A stretch of 64,000 bases of DNA from Phycisphaerae bacterium (GTDB lineage Bacteria; Planctomycetota; Phycisphaerae; Phycisphaerales; SM1A02), in NCBI GenBank assembly GCA_002709295.1, contig PAQL01000009.1, positions 1 through 64,000 of the forward strand, given 5' to 3'. A program made the translations under genes and the position numbers. Shown in pieces: positions 21,753 through 30,396 of this stretch. The number at the start of each line of letters is the position of its first letter. Position 1 is the stretch's first letter. The notes beneath the pieces are model-generated. The model did not search any database, was not told where the DNA came from, and saw nothing but the letters and a program-made list of their open reading frames with translations.

Positions 21753-22009
21753 CGGGCCTCGAACATCCTTCGATCCGTGCCGCCGCGGCCGATCCTCACG
21801 GAGACCGGCGAGGCGCAGCGGGGGCACCTGCCGTCGTAGTGGGTTCCGGCCCGGTTCCGGGTCAGTCGCCCGTAGGCGTGGCAGCAGCGGAACCAGATCA
21901 TGATGAACCGGCGGGATTCGTCGGTGCCGTCACCGCCCCGGTTCTCGCGGGAGCCGTCCGATGGGTCGGGAATGCCGTCGATGTCGACTCGGTCGCGGGG
22001 ATCGTTCAT
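21749..22009 (-). CDS. Small protein with putative zinc-ribbon
   Basis: FRCCHAYGRLTRNRAGTHYDGRCPRCASPVSVRIG; paired Cys residues; short. Confidence 0.5.
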   Translation of the reverse strand: MNDPRDRVDIDGIPDPSDGSRENRGGDGTDESRRFIMIWFRCCHAYGRLTRNRAGTHYDGRCPRCASPVSVRIGRGGTDRRMFEAR

Positions 22010-22042
22010 CAGGGCGCCTCGTCTGGAGCCGAGGATGGGGGA

Positions 22043-22714
22043 TCAGGTGTCGATGACCGGGGTGTCCCGATCCTCGAGGCAGGCCCGGTCGATTCGTCCG
22101 GTGATCTCGCGACACTCCTCAAGCAGTCGCGACATGGTCGATTCCATCTCCTCCGCTTCCCGGGCCCGGTCCGGGAGGTCCCGGAAGGCATCGAGGTTCA
22201 TCCTCACGTTCCACGCCGCGGCATCCGCGGCGAGGGAGGCGAAGCTCGTCGCGATGGCGAGGTCGCTTCGCAGCATCCGGCTGGTGCGGCCGACGAGTCG
22301 GAGGAGGACGCCGTTGGTCTCGTGCGCAAGGCTCACCAGTTCACGCGGCGGTTCGATGGCGCCCGTCACGGCCCCGGGCCACTGTTCCACGCGGACGGGG
22401 TCGTTCTCCTCGAGAGGCCACAGCGATGCGAGCACCTCGAATCCCCGGGCGTCCGCATCGGCGAGCTCGAGGGCCCTGGCGCGTGTGCGTTCGAGCCGAT
22501 CCTCCGCCTCGGCCAGGAGTTCCTCGTGGGCCTCGAACTTCCTCTTTCCCCGACTGAACGCCACCACCATCGAACCGAGGGCGGCGGCATGGGCGAGGGC
22601 TGAACCGGCTGCTGCACCACCTCCGGGCACCGAGCGGCGGGAGGCCAGATCGCGGGTGAAGTCCCCGAGAGTCGAGTGCGCGAAACCGGGGGTCTTCGGG
22701 GCCGAAGCACTCAC
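22043..22714 (-). CDS. Cyclodeaminase/cyclohydrolase family protein
   Basis: TLGDFTRDLASRRSVPGGGAAAGSALAHAAALGSMVVAFSRG. Confidence 0.85.
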   Translation of the reverse strand: MSASAPKTPGFAHSTLGDFTRDLASRRSVPGGGAAAGSALAHAAALGSMVVAFSRGKRKFEAHEELLAEAEDRLERTRARALELADADARGFEVLASLWPLEENDPVRVEQWPGAVTGAIEPPRELVSLAHETNGVLLRLVGRTSRMLRSDLAIATSFASLAADAAAWNVRMNLDAFRDLPDRAREAEEMESTMSRLLEECREITGRIDRACLEDRDTPVIDT

Positions 22715-24780
22715 CGCCGGATCTCTCCGCCCCTGGATTCAAGTCCGGCGGTGATCGAGGCGACCTCGGGATCGACCTCCTCGTGCCGGAGGGTGCGGTC
22801 CGGGGCCCGGAATCGGAGTCGGAGCGTGACCGCCTTCCGATCTCCCGGCAGGCGACCGCCCCGGAAGACGGTGACGAAGTCGACCGCATCCAGCAGGGAG
22901 GACGCGGATGCGGTGGAGTCGCGGACCGTGGATTCGAGATCACGCCAGGACATCGTCTCGTCCACCACCACGGTGAGATCGCGTTCGATGCCGGGGAAGG
23001 CGGCGAGCTCGGCGGCGGCGGAATCGGGTGGCCACGAGTCCAGCCGATCCTCGAGTCCGTCGGGACCGAGCACGAGTTCCGCGGCGGCCACTGGATGCTC
23101 GTGACCGGTGCGAGCCGCGACATCCGCGGCGATGGTGCCGATCACCCCGACCGATCGACCGTCGAAGAGGATCTCTCCGGCGGCATCGAATCCGGCGGCC
23201 GGGGTCGGAACGACCTCGACCGAGGAGCAGCCCAGCCGATCGGCGATCCGATCCACGCTGGTGCGCACCACGCCGAAGGCGGACTGGGCGGTCTCGAGCG
23301 CATCCCTTCCATCGGTGCCGGCGGGCGGATCGGCGAGCAGGCCGATGCGTCTGGTCTCCCGGTGGCCGTCCGGGACGCGGTCGAAGGTGGAACCGGTCTC
23401 GAAGAGGCGCACCGAGGCGGCACCCAGGTCGTGGTTGTGGCCGCCGACCCGGAGAAGGCTCGGAATGATCGAGGGCCGGAGGGTCGGTTCCGCCGCGGCC
23501 CGGTCGTCATCGACCTCGAGCGGCATGCGGTCCTCGGCGATGAACGGCGACGCCGCGTCGCGTCCGATCAGGGTGTGGGTCACGGTCTCGTGGTATCCGA
23601 GTCCGACGAGGAGGTCCTTGATCACCCCGAGCGCCTGGTCGGTGGGACGCGGAGGGACGGCCCGGATGTGGATCGTCTCGGCGACCGGAAGCCGGTCGAG
23701 TCCGTGGGTCCGGGCGATCTCCTCGATGAGGTCGGCCTCCCGTTCCAGGTCGAGCCTGCGGGCGGGGATGGTGCAGACGAAGCGGTCGCCGTCTCGTCGT
23801 GGTGCGAGTTCCAGGCCGGTGAGCAGGTGTTCGATGCGGTCGTCGTCGATCTCGATGCCCAGCACGCTGCGGCAGCGATCCGGTCGGATCGACACCTCCC
23901 GATCTCCCGGGATCGGAAGTCCGTCCGCGACCACGCCGGGGGCGAGCCGGCCGCCGGCGATCTCGATGATCATGGATGCGAGGCGATCCGCGGCATGAGC
24001 GATCTCCGCGGGGTGGACGCCGCGTTCGAACCGGTACGAAGAGTCGCTGGAGATCCGATGCCGTCGACTCGCGGCCCGGACCACCACGGGATCGAAGGTC
24101 GCGGCCTCCAGAAGGATGCTGCGGGTCCCCTCGTGCACCGCGGTGTCGGCTCCGCCCTTGACTCCGGCGAGAGCCACGGGTCGTTCCGCGTCGGCGATCA
24201 CCAGATCGTCGGGATGGAGTTCGATCGGTTCGGCGCCCTCCCCGATGGGCAGGAGGGTCTCGCCCTCGCGGGCCCGTCGGATCTCGACCCGCCCGCCGTG
24301 GAGCAGGTCGAGGTCGAAGACATGGGTCGGCTGTCCGAGTTCGAAGAGGACGAAGTTCGTCGCATCGACCAGGTTGTTCCTCGGGACGAGACCGATCGCC
24401 TCGAGTCTGGATCGCAGCCATTCCGGGCTCTCTCGAACCTCGACCTCGCGGATGATCCGGGCGGTGTAGAGGGGACAGGCCTCGGAGTCGCGGTTCTCGA
24501 CGGTCACCGCCTCGGAAGCGGGATCCCCGTCGGTCTGCAGCGAAGTGGTGGGCGGAACGAGTCTGGACCCGCCGATGACCGCGGCTTCGCGGGCCAGTCC
24601 GACGTGGCAGAGGCAGTCGCCTCGATTGCTCGTGGTCTCGATCTCCTGCCAGGGTTCTCCATTCTCGGAGACGCCTTCACCGTCCCAGGGGAAGCCGGCG
24701 GCGGTCAGCACTTCGGACTGTGCGGCCGCGTCGAGAGGAGGATCGAGGTAGTCGTTGAGCCAGGTGACGCTGGTCTTCAT
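22711..24780 (-). CDS. pheT: Phenylalanine-tRNA ligase subunit beta (lacking the N-terminal tRNA-bind/EMAP domain)
   Basis: MKTSVTWLNDYLDPPLD, ETTSNRGDCLCHVGLAREAAVIG, NNLVDATNFVLFELGQPTHVFDLDLLHGG, SSYRFERGVHP, FDX-ACB-like C-terminus; 4-nt overlap with the cyclodeaminase gene. Confidence 0.93.
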   Translation of the reverse strand: MKTSVTWLNDYLDPPLDAAAQSEVLTAAGFPWDGEGVSENGEPWQEIETTSNRGDCLCHVGLAREAAVIGGSRLVPPTTSLQTDGDPASEAVTVENRDSEACPLYTARIIREVEVRESPEWLRSRLEAIGLVPRNNLVDATNFVLFELGQPTHVFDLDLLHGGRVEIRRAREGETLLPIGEGAEPIELHPDDLVIADAERPVALAGVKGGADTAVHEGTRSILLEAATFDPVVVRAASRRHRISSDSSYRFERGVHPAEIAHAADRLASMIIEIAGGRLAPGVVADGLPIPGDREVSIRPDRCRSVLGIEIDDDRIEHLLTGLELAPRRDGDRFVCTIPARRLDLEREADLIEEIARTHGLDRLPVAETIHIRAVPPRPTDQALGVIKDLLVGLGYHETVTHTLIGRDAASPFIAEDRMPLEVDDDRAAAEPTLRPSIIPSLLRVGGHNHDLGAASVRLFETGSTFDRVPDGHRETRRIGLLADPPAGTDGRDALETAQSAFGVVRTSVDRIADRLGCSSVEVVPTPAAGFDAAGEILFDGRSVGVIGTIAADVAARTGHEHPVAAAELVLGPDGLEDRLDSWPPDSAAAELAAFPGIERDLTVVVDETMSWRDLESTVRDSTASASSLLDAVDFVTVFRGGRLPGDRKAVTLRLRFRAPDRTLRHEEVDPEVASITAGLESRGGEIRR

Positions 24781-24911
24781 GGGGTGCCGTCGGAATCAGG
24801 AGTTCGATCGGAAGGATGCGGGTCTGGAAGGGGACGCAGACGGTGTCCCGCCCCGCGATCCCGGAGCGTACCGCAGGGCTCCTTCCGGGGCCCGGCTGGT
24901 AGGCTTCCCGC

Positions 24912-25634
24912 ATGCGAACCACGTCCCGAGATCGACGACCGGCTTCGACCCCGACCATCCCTCGGGGGCTGCTTCTGGGGCTCGTCCTGGGAATGGTTGC
25001 GGGCATGGCGCCGGTCGGGTGTGCGACCAGCACGCGGGATCGCGGCATGCCCCCCGAGGACGGCATCATCGCCGCGGCGGTGGTCGTCGGCCCGGATCTG
25101 GGCCATCGCATCCAGCAGGATCCGGGGGCATGGCCGGTCCAGGTCAGGCCGGCTCGAGCGGTGATCCTCGCGGACGGCTCGCTGCGAGCCGATGTCGGGC
25201 CGTCGCTCGGTGTCGATGATCGACCCGGGGTCGCGAGGCATCTTCGACATCGGCAGCTCACCACACTCTGGAAGCGACTCGACGAGCTCGGGTTCGCGGA
25301 TCCCGGAGCGGGGAACTTCGATCGGAATCCAAACCTTCTGGTTCCGGGTCCGAGCGAGGTGATCCAGATCCTGGAGTTGCGCCGCAACGGTCGTGACTGG
25401 ATCGTGGTGGATCGCTTCTCGGTTCCCAGCGAGGCGGAGGAAGGAAGCGGGGGATCGGGGGGAACCCTGTCCGGTCAGGACGCCAGGATGAAGGCGGCGA
25501 TCCGCTCGATCGCGGCCCTGGCCTGGGCCAGTGATTCGCCACCCGACGACACGGTGCGGTTCCCGGAGCGTTACGACTTCGGTCCCGATCCGTGGGCTCG
25601 CTTCCGCCCCGATGAACCGGATGACGATTCGTGA
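24912..25634 (+). CDS. Putative lipoprotein
   Basis: Hydrophobic N-terminus LLLGLVLGMVAGMAPVGCATS with lipobox-like Cys. Confidence 0.6.
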   Translation: MRTTSRDRRPASTPTIPRGLLLGLVLGMVAGMAPVGCATSTRDRGMPPEDGIIAAAVVVGPDLGHRIQQDPGAWPVQVRPARAVILADGSLRADVGPSLGVDDRPGVARHLRHRQLTTLWKRLDELGFADPGAGNFDRNPNLLVPGPSEVIQILELRRNGRDWIVVDRFSVPSEAEEGSGGSGGTLSGQDARMKAAIRSIAALAWASDSPPDDTVRFPERYDFGPDPWARFRPDEPDDDS

Positions 25635-26134
25635 GGCGGGTGATCGGCTTCGCTCCGCTTGCCGCCGTGTTGATGGTGGTCGCGGGGTGCGCCTCCTCGC
25701 CGGCCGGAAACGCCTCGGGTCTCGGTGACTCGCGGATCAGCATCCTCGAGGGTGACCGGGCCTCGAGGCGTTACGTCCTCCACGTCCGGGACTCGGATGG
25801 CGAGTGGTTCCATGGTGGAGGTCGAAACGCCATGGAGGGCAGGGCGCCCTCTGCCTTGTCGATGACCGAGGGGGATCGGAAGTCGATCTTCGAGGCCATG
25901 AAGACGGCGGGCTGGCTCGATGCCGAGTTCGAGGTCGATGGTGGGGACGGTCCGCGATTCCTCGAGGTCTCCATCGCCGGTGGGGTGATCGCTCGGAGAT
26001 TCACCATGCTCGCCGTCGATGGTCGCTTCGATCAGGGGACCGAGTCGATTCTCGCGATCCTCGACGCCATCGCCGAACGTCGATTCCAGGGAGTGCTCGA
26101 CGCGCTTCCCCGGGCCCGGCCGACGAAGCCTTGA
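25631..26134 (+). CDS. Putative lipoprotein
   Basis: GFAPLAAVLMVVAGCASSP lipobox; 4-nt overlap with preceding gene. Confidence 0.7.
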   Translation: MRRVIGFAPLAAVLMVVAGCASSPAGNASGLGDSRISILEGDRASRRYVLHVRDSDGEWFHGGGRNAMEGRAPSALSMTEGDRKSIFEAMKTAGWLDAEFEVDGGDGPRFLEVSIAGGVIARRFTMLAVDGRFDQGTESILAILDAIAERRFQGVLDALPRARPTKP

Positions 26135-26210
26135 GACGGTGTGGATCGCCGCATCCTCATCGGGAGCCTGACCCCGATCCCGAAGCGCCGCTCGAGCCAC
26201 CACCCGAAGC

Positions 26211-26250
26211 ACCACGACCCCCGGTGATGAACCGGAGGTCGTGGTGAAAA
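26211..26250 (+). terminator. Hairpin terminator-like element
   Basis: ACCACGACCCCCGGT-GATGA-ACCGGAGGTCGTGGT (15-bp stem, one mismatch) followed by GAAAAGG; no T tract on the + strand. Confidence 0.5.
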
Positions 26251-26742
26251 GGGAAGGCCCCCGAGAGGCAGGCGGAGGTCTCCCCGGGAGAGTGAGCTGG
26301 GGAAGAGTCCGATGTCGGACCATGTCGAGAACCTGCGACCGGGGCCGCTCTTTCATCTCCTCCCTCCAACTGGCTGGAAACACTCGAGGAAGGGCGGGGT
26401 GCCGCGTGGCCGAAGGACGATTATCGGCATCGCTCGGCGTTCAACCCCTCCGCGGGGTTCGCCAGGGGGGTCTGGATGAGGGCTGTACCGGTTTCAACGG
26501 ATGTTCCGGCCGAACGGCGATCCATGGTGATGAAAAAAGGCGGTGGTCCGGAGGAGGGGTCTCCTAGGGTCATACAGTCGCCGTCACGAGCCCACGCCAG
26601 GTCCGGGTGCGGTTCGTCAGGTCGATTCCGTATCCGTTGACGGAGACGACCTGCTTCGAGGATCCACCCGCTGTACGCGGTGATTCAGGCTTGATCCCGG
26701 AGAACCGCGACTCAGCTCGGACCAGGAGGGAGTTCCGCACGC

Positions 26743-27444
26743 ATGACCTTCCCATCAGCAGCAGCCTCGAGGACATCGGCCCCGAAGACGGATTCGGAGA
26801 GGGGGCCCCGGCTTCGCCTCGTCGGTCACGCCGGTCGATCGAGCTCGGACCCCGATGCGTCGTCCGATGTCGATGAACCTCGCGCCAGGCGGGTTCAGCA
26901 GCTCCACGACCTCCATCATCAGCGGCTGGTCGTCTTTCTCCGGCGTCTGACCGGGATCGAGCAGGCCGAGGAAGTCGCTCAGGAGGTGTTTTTTCGTCTC
27001 CTTCAGGTCAGGAATCTTGAAAGGCGCGAGATCTCCGTGGGTTATCTCTTCCGTATCGGCGAAAACCTCGTCCGCAAGAGGTACCACCGCGATCAGCGGC
27101 ACCAAAGGGCGAGCGAGGAGCTTCGATATCGGTTCGGTCCGGGTTCCGGCGACCACGCCGGACTGCGGGAAACGGTCGCTGGAGCGGCCGGGTCAAAGGA
27201 GATGGCCTTCCTCGGGAGTGAAACACTCCATCAAGCGATGGGACTCCTGACGAACAATGAACAGGCTGCGATCCGCCTGATCATCTGCCGAGGATTGAGC
27301 TACGAACAGGCGGCTCGCTCTCTCGGGGTCAATGTGAGCACGATCAACAACTGGAAGCATCGTGGTGTCAAGAAACTCCGAAGGATCATCGATGAGGCAC
27401 ATATTGAACAGCAAGCCCGAGGAAGAAACGCCGATCCCGCCTGA
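26743..27444 (+). CDS. RNA polymerase sigma factor, ECF-type
   Basis: RVVVFLRRLTGIEQAEEVAQEVFFRLLQ-like region 2, LTNNEQAAIRLIICRGLSYEQAARSLGVNVSTINNWKHRGVKKLRRII region 4; start uncertain. Confidence 0.85.
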   Translation: MTFPSAAASRTSAPKTDSERGPRLRLVGHAGRSSSDPDASSDVDEPRARRVQQLHDLHHQRLVVFLRRLTGIEQAEEVAQEVFFRLLQVRNLERREISVGYLFRIGENLVRKRYHRDQRHQRASEELRYRFGPGSGDHAGLRETVAGAAGSKEMAFLGSETLHQAMGLLTNNEQAAIRLIICRGLSYEQAARSLGVNVSTINNWKHRGVKKLRRIIDEAHIEQQARGRNADPA

Positions 27445-27622
27445 AATCCGAGTCGAGGTGATGGCGAGCAAGCCACGCGTCAAGGCTCGAATCAACGAGA
27501 TCGTGTCTCGCATCAGGGAACAGGAGGAGTCCAGGCGTACCGCCGAGACTCCCGGGGAGATGGTCGAGGAAACGGCCGGGAGCACCGACGAGGGCACCCA
27601 GACCCTCCCGACTCTGGACTGA
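27392..27622 (+). CDS. Small hypothetical protein overlapping the sigma-factor 3' end
   Basis: MRHILNSKPEEETPIPPEIRVEVMASKPRVKARINEIVSRIREQEESRRT...; overlaps 53 nt in another frame. Confidence 0.4.
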   Translation: MRHILNSKPEEETPIPPEIRVEVMASKPRVKARINEIVSRIREQEESRRTAETPGEMVEETAGSTDEGTQTLPTLD

Positions 27623-27659
27623 TCGATCATTCCGCCCGCGATCAAACGACACCGGGAAC

Positions 27660-27700
27660 CATGAACGCGAGTTCCGCCATCGGCGGAACTCGCGTTCATG
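27660..27700. terminator. 19-bp perfect hairpin (possible bidirectional terminator or structured element)
   Basis: CATGAACGCGAGTTCCGCC-ATC-GGCGGAACTCGCGTTCATG. Confidence 0.6.
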
Positions 27701-27755
27701 CATGCATGGGCATGCATGGGCATGCATGGGCATGCATGGGCATGCATGGGCATGG
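27701..27755. repeat. Tandem repeat, 5 exact copies of CATGCATGGG plus partial copy
   Basis: Direct reading of 27701-27750, then CATGG. Confidence 0.98.
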
Positions 27756-27836
27756 AGGTGCGGTGGCTTCGAGTTGCTCGAGCACCGGACGTTTCCGGCC
27801 TCCTCCGACCGGGCGGGGCGATCATAGACTGCGGTG

Positions 27837-29732
27837 ATGGAACCCACCGCAACAGACCCCGTCATGGGGATCGATCTCGGGACCACTAATTCCCTGATCG
27901 CCATCGCGGATGCCTCGGGCCCCCGGATTCTCGCCCGGGAGTCCGGAACCGACCTCGTTCCATCGGTGGTCAGATACGGACCGGAGGGCGTCGAGGCCGT
28001 GGGCCGGTCCGCCGCCGACGCGCTGCGCGATCATCCGGAGCGGACCGTCTACAGCTTCAAGCGATTCATGGGGCGGACCCTTGCGGATCGGGAGACCGAG
28101 GCCGAGGCCGCCTCCTATCGGGTGGTCGAAGGGCCTCGCGGGCTGGCGGTGGTCGACGTCGCCGGACGCACCCGGACGCCACAGGAGATCTCGGCGGACC
28201 TCCTGCGGCATCTCAAGGAGGAGGCTTCCGCGATTCTCGGGGTGGACGTGCGACGCGCGGTGGTGACCGTCCCGGCGTACTTCGACGACGCCCAGCGACA
28301 GGCGACGCGGGACGCCGGCCGGCTGGCAGGGCTGGAAGTGCTGCGGATTCTGAACGAACCCACCGCCGCCGCCCTTGCCTACGGCATCGGGGGCGGCAGG
28401 AAGGCCGAGACGATCGTGGTCTTCGATCTCGGAGGCGGCACCTTCGACGTGACGGTGCTCGAGGTCATGCCTCCCGAGTCCGAGGACGAGGAGTCGATCT
28501 TCCGCGTGCTCTCCACGGCGGGGGACTCCCGGCTCGGAGGGGACGACTTCGATCGGGTGCTGGTCCGCGATCTCGACGAGGAGCTTCGGGGCTCGGATCT
28601 CGAGGGGATCGATCTGGCGCATCGCCGCGCCCTCCTCAGGGTGGTCGGCGAGCGTGCGAAGATCGCCCTCGGGGAGTCGGATGCGACCCGACTGGTGGTG
28701 GATGGCGCCGGTCTGCTTCCCGATGTGGATCGCATGCTCACCCGTGAGGGGTTCGAGGCGGATGCGAAGCCGCTCGTGGATCGCACCCTCGAGTTGTGTG
28801 CCGCCGCGATCCGGGATGCCGGCATCGAGGCGTCCGCCATCGATCGAGTGGTGCTGGTGGGGGGATCCACCCGGATGCCGATGATCCGACAGGCGGTCGA
28901 GACCTGGTTCGGGAGGCCGGCCTACTCGGCCCTCGACCCCGATCGGGTGGTCGCCATGGGCGCCGCCGTGCAGGGTGCGATCCTCTCGGGAGTGAGGCGT
29001 GATGCGCTGCTCCTGGACGTGGTTCCCCTGAGTCTGGGGCTGGAGACCGCGGGCGGTGCGGTGGCCAAGCTGGTCATGAAGAACACCACCGTCCCGGTCC
29101 GGGCCACCGAGATGTTCTCGACCAGCGTCGACGGTCAGATGAACGTGGCCCTGCACGTGCTCCAGGGGGAACGGGAGATGGCCGAGCACTGCCGGAGCCT
29201 CGCCCGATTCGAGCTTCGGGGACTCCCTCCGATGCCGGCGGGGATTCCCCAGATCGAGGTGGAGTTCCAGGTCGATGCCAACGGAGTCCTGGGGGTCGAG
29301 GCGGTGGAGAGACGGAGTGGGCGTCGAGCACGGGTCCAGGTCGTCCCCTCCCACGGACTGACGCGTGAGGAGGTCGACCGGATCGAGGAGGAGTCCTTCG
29401 AACATGCCAGGGAGGACATGCTCGTGCATCGGGTGGTCGATCTGGCGGTGAACGCGGCGCTCGACGTCAAGTGGATCGGAGAGGCGCTCTCACGGGTTCG
29501 TGAGGAACTGGAGGCCTCCATCGTCGAGCGGGTCGAGTCGTGCATGGTCGAGGTCCGGGGTCTCATCGATGCCTCGAGGGAGGATCCTCGCAAGGTTGAT
29601 GCGGAGGCCTTCCATGCGGCCAAGGAGCGACTCGATCGAGAGAGCGTTCCGGTTCACGAAGCGGCGATCGCACGAAGTCTCCGGGATTCCCCTCCCGAGG
29701 GCGGTCCCGGTGGTTCGACGGCCGGATCCTGA
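27837..29732 (+). CDS. Hsp70 family chaperone, HscA-like
   Basis: [82 protein letters not shown]; HscA-like [36 protein letters not shown]. Confidence 0.93.
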   Translation: MEPTATDPVMGIDLGTTNSLIAIADASGPRILARESGTDLVPSVVRYGPEGVEAVGRSAADALRDHPERTVYSFKRFMGRTLADRETEAEAASYRVVEGPRGLAVVDVAGRTRTPQEISADLLRHLKEEASAILGVDVRRAVVTVPAYFDDAQRQATRDAGRLAGLEVLRILNEPTAAALAYGIGGGRKAETIVVFDLGGGTFDVTVLEVMPPESEDEESIFRVLSTAGDSRLGGDDFDRVLVRDLDEELRGSDLEGIDLAHRRALLRVVGERAKIALGESDATRLVVDGAGLLPDVDRMLTREGFEADAKPLVDRTLELCAAAIRDAGIEASAIDRVVLVGGSTRMPMIRQAVETWFGRPAYSALDPDRVVAMGAAVQGAILSGVRRDALLLDVVPLSLGLETAGGAVAKLVMKNTTVPVRATEMFSTSVDGQMNVALHVLQGEREMAEHCRSLARFELRGLPPMPAGIPQIEVEFQVDANGVLGVEAVERRSGRRARVQVVPSHGLTREEVDRIEEESFEHAREDMLVHRVVDLAVNAALDVKWIGEALSRVREELEASIVERVESCMVEVRGLIDASREDPRKVDAEAFHAAKERLDRESVPVHEAAIARSLRDSPPEGGPGGSTAGS

Positions 29733-29784
29733 AGATCCCTCGGCCAGGGCGTACCATGGAGCCTCGACGATCCCGGAGCGCCTC

Positions 29785-30396
29785 GTGACGTCATTCGATC
29801 CAGAACAGAGTCGGACCACCACCGCGATGCTTGCTGCCCTGCACGATCCGGAGGAGGTCGCGGCGTGGGAGGCGTTCGATGCCAGGTACCGACCGGTCCT
29901 CGTCGGATTCGCGAGGAATCTGGGACTGACCGTGGAGGAGGCCGCCGACGTCGCCCAGGAGACGATCGCTCGTTTCGTGGAGCAGTATCGAGAGGGCCGC
30001 TACGACCGGGACCGGGGGCGTCTGGGGGCGTGGCTCGTCGGGATCGCCCGATACCGGATTCTCGACGTGCGCCGGGCCCAGGGACGACGCGCCCTCAGGG
30101 GTGAGTCCGCGATGGTGGACATGGACGACGAGGCCTCCCTGTCGGCCGCCTGGGAGACCGAGCGTCGGGCCCGCATCATCGGTGTCGCGATGGAACGACT
30201 GCGCAACAGCGGCCGGACCGATCCTCGCACCATCGAGGCCTTCGAGCTCCTGATGGTTCATGGCCTGACCGCCGCGGTGGTGGCCGAACAGCTCGAGATG
30301 CCGGTCCAGTCGGTCTACGTGGCCAAGAGTCGGATCGCCTCGCGGCTTCAGGATCTCGTGAAGGAGGTCGAGGCCGAGTTCGACGAGGAGGGCTGA
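29785..30396 (+). CDS. ECF RNA polymerase sigma factor
   Basis: EEAADVAQETIARFVEQYREGRYDRDRGRLGAWLVGIARYRILDVRR; GTG start at 29785. Confidence 0.88.
   Translation: MTSFDPEQSRTTTAMLAALHDPEEVAAWEAFDARYRPVLVGFARNLGLTVEEAADVAQETIARFVEQYREGRYDRDRGRLGAWLVGIARYRILDVRRAQGRRALRGESAMVDMDDEASLSAAWETERRARIIGVAMERLRNSGRTDPRTIEAFELLMVHGLTAAVVAEQLEMPVQSVYVAKSRIASRLQDLVKEVEAEFDEEG

Noticed and set aside
27193-27904. Minus ORFs encoding HAHACPCMPM repeats over the decamer array
   Set aside because: Repeat peptide is a simple translation of CCCATGCATG; no RBS or conserved flanks.
27822-29429. 535-aa minus ORF opposite the Hsp70 gene
   Set aside because: Antisense of a well-supported Hsp70; composition typical of GC-rich shadow ORF.
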